From: Elysia crispata
Taxonomy: Eukaryota; Mollusca; Gastropoda; Plakobranchidae
Direction of reading: 5' to 3'
Assembly (NCBI GenBank): GCA_033675545.1
Contig: JAWDGP010004619.1
Span: 12,501-76,500 of the forward strand
Length of the DNA stretch: 64,000 nt
Shown here: one piece after another, positions 60,801 through 64,000 of the stretch
Numbering within the stretch: position 1 is the first letter of the stretch
Layout of the letters: every line of letters starts with the position of its first letter
The notes under the pieces: generated by a model
What the model was told of the DNA's origin: nothing
What the model saw: the letters and a program-made list of their open reading frames with translations, nothing else
The model's database searches: none
Translations under genes and position numbers: made by a program

Positions 60801-62071
60801 CTGCAAACATAATAATAAAAATAATAATCTTATCTTTGCTCATTTATAATGAATACCTTACAGAGGGAATAGAGGTGTTTAGTGTCACAAGCACTTATTA
60901 GAATATAAAAGAAATTCAGGCTAGAACAAAGATTCAAAATGATTATGAAGAAAAAGTCTGATGCCATTTCAACTTAACAATATTTTAACTATTTATAATT
61001 TAGTCTGATCCTAACAGTCTATATATGCGTAAATTATTGCTCCTCAATAACGAAGGTTTTCCAATAAGGATTTTACGATAATCTTCCTCTGTCTGAATAG
61101 TTGATCTTCATGTGTTGTGAGCATAATTTATGATGGATCAAAGGTGGTGAAGTTTGGTCTCTCATTAATCTCAAAATTGTTTAGAAACTAAGTAGTCAGT
61201 AGTGACCTAACACTTTTTCTTACACAGTATAAGTCACAATTTTTTTTTAGGTACATTCAGGAATCAGCTTAGACTGTGACTAAAGTTTGATAGTTATTGT
61301 AGTAAAAAAAAAGTGTGTCTAAGTGTTATCTAATGAAATTAATGTATGCTTTATCATCTTTTTCTTAAAATGTATTCATTAACTAAAGAAACAAGCCAAA
61401 TAGTTCATAGCTCGTGTTTAGTAAATAATGGATTCTGTGAGAAGAATCTTGAGATTTTCCAACAATGGAAAATTTTCAAATCTTACCCAGATACTTGAAT
61501 CATATGTCAAATTAAAGGAAATTCGAGTTCAAATATGTAACTGGTTTGAACAAGAGATTTTTAGTACAAAAGTTATGGTTTGATAAAACAAGCCATCCCT
61601 TAAGAAAAATTATTCCGTAGTTGGAAAGGAATGATCATGCGATTGGTTAAAATTGTTCTTTTTTTTCAATTGATACAAAAAAAAGCTTTTAATTTATAAT
61701 CTGATTTCGAAAAAATACAGCATACAATGCATTTTGGTACACATCACCAACAAGTTTTTCATCCTATTTCCCATACAAAATTAAAATTGAATTTTCTTGG
61801 AGATTACCAATACCACTATTATGATTATGAATACCCGTCGCTGTCTTGCTAGGCTATGTATAAGCAAGAAAAATGAGGAAATCTTTCTTAAATAGAAGTG
61901 TTCTTGTTTTTAATAAATATATATATAAGGGGATATACACCGCAAATATTCTTTTGTCAAAGCCTTTATTAAAAGGACTTTTAGAACTACCTTATCAGGA
62001 TTTCTCTTGGCACATCCCTGTTTGACCCAGGCAAGGCATGGAACAATGTTTTTCTTGTTTACAGATGCCAT
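40774..62071 (-). CDS. PWP1: PWP1, periodic tryptophan protein 1 homolog (15 coding exons, 571 codons)
   Basis: A WD40 nucleolar protein; in animals and yeast PWP1 acts in ribosome biogenesis and rRNA synthesis (family knowledge). Exons on the minus strand: 62071-61991, 60168-60119, 59672-59434, 57054-56972, 55196-55100, 54316-54209, 52701-52562, 51755-51691, 50271-50175, 49526-49465, 48843-48732, 46945-46855, 46142-46021, 45712-45610, 41039-40774. All introns are GT-AG, and the phases add up to 1,716 nt with a single terminal stop. Residues 1-27 match the PWP1 N-terminus ([17 protein letters not shown]). Residues 45-150 are acidic and Lys-rich. WD repeats span about 218-483, with [26 protein letters not shown] and [14 protein letters not shown]. 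The C-terminal tail is acidic, then poly-Lys, probably a nucleolar signal. Human PWP1 has about 501 residues; the excess lies in the acidic region and tail. The start fits the family. An acceptor-like TTTTGCTTTTCAG just upstream suggests a non-coding first exon. Confidence 0.95.
41139..43646 (-). mobile_element. hAT DNA transposon, full length by its ends
   Basis: Perfect 14-bp terminal inverted repeats CAGACATGCCTACC (41,139-41,152) and its reverse complement (43,633-43,646) enclose a nearly open hAT transposase read on the minus strand. AAGTAA adjoins the element on both sides (41,133-41,138 and 43,647-43,652), but a clean 8-bp target-site duplication, usual for hAT, is not seen. Either the outer bases have mutated or the boundary differs slightly. 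The right, 5'-flanking part of the element is CG-richer than the intron. Confidence 0.9.
41266..43267 (-). pseudogene. hAT transposase, one frameshift in an A7 run (about 666 codons)
   Basis: The N-terminal frame from ATG at 43,267 has a basic MPKRKQ start and a BED/TTF-like zinc-finger candidate ([14 protein letters not shown], then GGQKHKN). The C-terminal frame of about 510 codons, to the stop near 41,266, has the catalytic-core segments [11 protein letters not shown] and [46 protein letters not shown], and the hAT dimerisation motif [20 protein letters not shown]. The two frames meet at a run of seven A (minus strand; 42,842-42,848). A change of one base there is the only break found. That is typical of an assembly or sequencing error, or a very recent mutation. 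The family resembles the ZBED/FAM200-type hAT group. Confidence 0.88.
44007..44957 (+). mobile_element. Pogo/Tigger-type non-autonomous DNA transposon
   Basis: Perfect 18-bp terminal inverted repeats CAGTAGTCTCCGGATAAA at both ends, flanked by TA dinucleotides (44,005-44,006 and 44,958-44,959) as in the Tc1/mariner-pogo superfamily. Subterminal AACGCACGCT words recur near both ends. The interior starts a transposase-like frame at 44,586 (see separate entry) and then diverges into AT-rich sequence, so it is an internally deleted derivative of 951 bp. It sits in PWP1 intron 14 in the opposite orientation to that gene. Confidence 0.88.
44586..44642 (+). pseudogene. Pogo transposase N-terminus stub
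   Basis: ATG at 44,586 followed by [18 protein letters not shown], which matches the CENP-B-type N-terminus of pogo/Tigger transposases (K-x-L-T-L-E-x-K-L-x-I-L). Homology ends after about 18 codons. The start codon and upstream leader survive although the rest of the gene is gone. Confidence 0.65.
45610..45712 (-). CDS. PWP1: PWP1 coding exon 14
   Basis: 103 nt, acceptor TTCTTCTAG|GATG, donor GCAG|GTAAAA. Encodes [20 protein letters not shown], the last WD repeat. Confidence 0.95.
46021..46142 (-). CDS. PWP1: PWP1 coding exon 13
   Basis: 122 nt, acceptor TTGCACAG|GTG, donor CATG|GTGAGT. Encodes [20 protein letters not shown]. Confidence 0.95.
46855..46945 (-). CDS. PWP1: PWP1 coding exon 12
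   Basis: 91 nt, acceptor TTGTATAG|GCC, donor ACAG|GTGACC. Encodes [20 protein letters not shown], matching human [20 protein letters not shown]. Confidence 0.95.
48732..48843 (-). CDS. PWP1: PWP1 coding exon 11
   Basis: 112 nt, acceptor CTCTCTAG|CTGT, donor TTCTTG|GTAAGT. Encodes [20 protein letters not shown], then [13 protein letters not shown]. Confidence 0.95.
49465..49526 (-). CDS. PWP1: PWP1 coding exon 10
   Basis: 62 nt, acceptor TTACAG|GTGC, donor GATAA|GTGAGT. Encodes [20 protein letters not shown]. Confidence 0.95.
50175..50271 (-). CDS. PWP1: PWP1 coding exon 9
   Basis: 97 nt, acceptor TTGCAG|GAATG, donor CAACAG|GTAAGT. Encodes [20 protein letters not shown], completing the WD repeat. 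Confidence 0.96.
51691..51755 (-). CDS. PWP1: PWP1 coding exon 8
   Basis: 65 nt, acceptor CCCCCAG|AGAG, donor GTAAG|GTATG. Encodes [15 protein letters not shown], the classic WD-repeat start conserved in human ([13 protein letters not shown]). Its pyrimidine tract is a homopolymer next to an (AT)n microsatellite. Confidence 0.95.
51763..51812. repeat. (A)n(AT)n compound microsatellite in PWP1 intron 7
   Basis: 18 A followed by about 32 bp of AT. Read on the gene strand this is (AT)n, T18, CCCCC and then the exon 8 acceptor AG. Confidence 0.95.
52562..52701 (-). CDS. PWP1: PWP1 coding exon 7
   Basis: 140 nt, acceptor ATGTCAG|GTAAC, donor AAG|GTTGGG (a weak donor). Encodes [20 protein letters not shown], then [10 protein letters not shown] and a Lys run like that in human PWP1. 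Confidence 0.93.
54209..54316 (-). CDS. PWP1: PWP1 coding exon 6
   Basis: 108 nt, acceptor TTGACAG|TTTA, donor CCAG|GTAAGT. Encodes [20 protein letters not shown], then [10 protein letters not shown], matching human [20 protein letters not shown]. Confidence 0.95.
55100..55196 (-). CDS. PWP1: PWP1 coding exon 5
   Basis: 97 nt, acceptor TTTTTTTCAG|GAGG, donor TTACA|GTGAGT. Encodes [17 protein letters not shown], the counterpart of human EDFLIKPSDNLIVCGRA. Confidence 0.95.
56403..56441 (-). other. Possible optional 39-nt microexon of PWP1
   Basis: Between exons 4 and 5 the minus strand carries ATGCAG|GATGCACATGAAG, then an open 13-codon frame [13 protein letters not shown] and ATTAAG|GTAATA. 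It is phase 0 at both sides, exactly as its neighbours require, so its inclusion would keep frame. The pyrimidine tract is weak and no equivalent is known to me in other PWP1 proteins. A chance match is quite possible. Confidence 0.2.
56972..57054 (-). CDS. PWP1: PWP1 coding exon 4
   Basis: Encodes [20 protein letters not shown] and ends ITIKEE|GTAATT. Two acceptors 6 nt apart are possible (57,054 after GAAG or 57,048 after CTCAG); both keep frame. Confidence 0.85.
59434..59672 (-). CDS. PWP1: PWP1 coding exon 3 (acidic/Lys-rich)
   Basis: 239 nt, acceptor GCTACAG|GAAG, donor CCAC|GTAATT. Low-complexity acidic and lysine-rich segment ending [15 protein letters not shown], which corresponds to the LAEYDLDKYDEEG segment in human PWP1. 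This exon accounts for part of the length excess over human. Confidence 0.9.
60119..60168 (-). CDS. PWP1: PWP1 coding exon 2
   Basis: 50 nt, acceptor TTTTAG|GTGG, donor AAGA|GTAAGC. Encodes [16 protein letters not shown], aligned with the VELSKEEVKRLI part of human PWP1. Confidence 0.9.
61991..62071 (-). CDS. PWP1: PWP1 coding exon 1
   Basis: Codons 1-27, ATG at 62,071-62,069, donor AAG|GTAGTT. Encodes the conserved N-terminal [18 protein letters not shown]. It lies 24 nt downstream of a good splice acceptor (about 62,096), so the messenger probably has an upstream non-coding exon. Confidence 0.92.
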
Positions 62072-63790
62072 TGTCAAACAGGAATTTTTGTCTTTCTGAA
62101 AAGCAAAAGATGATAAGATTTAAGTTCTAGTTTAAATCAAAATAAATTGGTAAAAGGCTCTATTCTATATGGACAATAGAGTAAACCAGAAAATTTTTTT
62201 CATACATTTTTTTAGATGGGATCTTTCCAATTTTTTTTTAATAGATCTAAATTCTGTTTCTAGCTCTAGACCTGGATGATTTTGATCATTTTGATCTGTT
62301 CTTTTTAAAATATATTTTTTAAATCAAAATGAAATTTCACTGTCATGCTACCAGATTCAGCACTGTTGCATCTACACAGAATTGTTTGCGCTTTTTTTGT
62401 TTGTAGCTTCCGTAATTCTGGATCCTCTTGGATCTGATTGCTATTATTGTAGGCCCTAGATATAATGATACATTTTAAGTTATGTTGTGTTATTTCATTT
62501 CATGTATGTTGTAATTGATACAAAGTTGGGCACTCCTGTACTCAGATGGTCCCGTTTGTTTACATGGAGGCCATCATGGATTAAAGGTGCATTTGGCAAG
62601 GTTTTTTTTTTAGGAGTTTGTGATTTACATTTCTATTTCAATTTTCATTTACAGGGAAAATTTTAAAAAAAATGTGACACAAGATTATTAACATTGTTAA
62701 ATCTATTAATGTAAAATGCTTCCTTGTAAACAAACGGGACTATCGGAGTACAGGAATGCCCAAAGTTGTTGCCAATTCTAAGATGGCAGTCTCTAAGTTG
62801 GACGAGCTTCCCCTCAAAACGAAAAGTAAAAGAAAAAGCGCCAGGTTTTTTTTTTAAACTGAAGTCACCATGGTTTTTACTACAGTAGCCTTTAGTGATT
62901 ATAATATCGTTTTTCACATTCTCAACCATGTTTTTTATCTCATAAAATCATCAATTATTTCTAGATTAATCTTGGATCTAAATCCGTGGCCTTTTGGCTC
63001 GCATTTGAATCTATATGACTAATGGCTGCGATATACACAAACCTGTTCCAAAAAACTGTAAGAGTCTCTGATTCAGCTTTAATACCTAGAAAAATGTCCA
63101 TACATTGAACTGAACTCTTAGATAAACTAAAGTATCTATTAGACTATTAGTAGATCTCTATATAAAATTATTATGTATACTGTAGTCCACGCATGGTGTT
63201 ATACGTAAAATCTGCTTCACCCGAATGTAGTAGTTGATGAGAGTAACCTCCCTTAGTTTTTAAATTTAGATTTTTAACGTTATTAACGTACTTCCTGCTG
63301 GTTAACTGAACAGTGCACCAAAATGTTTGCTTTCTAGTTGAGTTGTTCTAAAAGTGTTATCGGATTTCATCTGACAATGCCTACCATTGGTGTGTCATAG
63401 GTTTTTTTTTACGACCATCTGCTTGTCAGTCTAACCCTTTATCAACCGAACTATCGTAATCCACAAGGGTTTTCGGAGAGTTAATATAATGTCTGCGAGA
63501 TATAAGTTTTGAGAGGTATAGGGGCCAACTCCTCCAAGGTTCCTTCACAGACCTCCGTCGAGCAGATGTAGCAGATGGTGAACTTTTTAAAATTCGATTC
63601 CCATTTCTGTTTTTCATCAACCTGTATTTCATTTTAACATAATAGTTTATGTTTTGTAATGGATGGGCATTTTCAGACACGTTCAGCTGATTTCAAAATT
63701 TTTTAAAAGAAAATCTGAAAAGACTCAAAAGTATTCTTTAAGGCCTACTCATGGCAATTTTTGTATGCCTATCCGTTTGTTTGAAGTCTA
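62072..63790. other. Upstream region of PWP1, promoter not resolved
   Basis: No protein-coding gene recognised. Contains a splice-acceptor-like TTTTGCTTTTCAG (minus strand, near 62,096), the inverted repeat at 62.52-62.77 kb, and CTAGATCTAG-like words. A non-coding first PWP1 exon and its promoter should lie here; the donor could not be fixed from sequence. Confidence 0.4.
62520..62768. repeat. 44-bp inverted repeat with 161-bp loop
   Basis: 62,520-62,563 (GGGCACTCCTGTACTCAGAT, GGTCCCGTTTGTTTACA) pairs with 62,725-62,768 at about 38 of 44 positions. No TIR-type flanking duplication is evident. It could be a small hairpin MITE or two inverted copies of a short repeat. Confidence 0.7.
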
Positions 63791-63791
63791 C

Positions 63792-63896
<105 letters not shown>

Positions 63897-64000
63897 TTTC
63901 TATGTTCTTTACTTTGTGACGTTCTCCTTCAATCTCATATCTTTTACCACACCATCTTCCCTCATCTATGTATTTCTTGATTGCTCTCTTTCAGTCTCTC

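Larger units (their letters stand above)
45713..61990 (-). other. Remaining PWP1 introns (introns 1-13)
   Basis: Lengths from the 5' end: 1,822; 446; 2,379; 1,775; 783; 1,507; 806; 1,419; 648; 621; 1,786; 712; 308 bp. AT-rich with many A and T homopolymers. Open frames inside (for example 47,814-48,200, 53,072-53,513, 55,939-56,232) show no domains. No transposon was recognised in these introns, in contrast to intron 14. Confidence 0.6.

Noticed and set aside
63426-63680. 84-codon minus-strand frame upstream of PWP1
   Set aside because: No homology recognised and no start or splice support. It might be part of a non-coding first exon but cannot be supported.

Overview
The window looks like AT-rich nuclear DNA of a mollusc, most probably a heterobranch gastropod. 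The reasons are dense CT/GA microsatellites, many TCTAGATCTAG-type words, a tRNA-derived SINE, and one intron-rich host gene set in transposon debris. The species call is inference. Only one host gene can be built with confidence: the WD40 nucleolar protein PWP1 on the minus strand (40,774-62,071). Its 15 coding exons join in frame to 571 codons.

Layout. 0-5 kb: a decayed THAP-domain exon (about 1.67-2.29 kb), then a tandem repeat of about 0.75-0.8 kb rich in (CT)n and (GA)n. The first unit is interrupted by an 833-bp composite SINE insertion with a 10-bp target-site duplication. A ZSWIM3/MULE-like N-terminal fragment follows at 4.6 kb. 5.3-6.0 kb: 5'-truncated mariner. 7.2-8.06 kb: LINE reverse-transcriptase relic on the minus strand. 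10.2-17.4 kb: a large satellite array of about 54-bp units carrying ATGGCCGCC, with inverted diverged units at its borders, an arginine-rich ORF relic near its left border, and a LINE fragment inserted with a 12-bp target-site duplication. 17.4-23.7 kb: mostly featureless AT-rich DNA.

23.8-28.84 kb: a broken Ty3/gypsy element (Mag-like) on the minus strand with both LTRs and a 5-bp target-site duplication. 29.2-32.3 kb: a second, strongly reduced LTR-element fossil. 36.6-37.75 kb: a foldback element with arms of about 400 bp, plus outlying copies of its inner module. 40.8-62.1 kb: PWP1. Its last intron holds a hAT transposon with perfect TIRs and a nearly open transposase, and a pogo/Tigger-derived non-autonomous element. 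62.1-64 kb: the PWP1 upstream region with a 44-bp inverted repeat, ending in a long (CT)n tract.

There is no operon-like organisation. The window shows one conserved ribosome-biogenesis gene embedded in several generations of transposons, several of which preserve informative junctions (target-site duplications, TIRs, inverted duplications).
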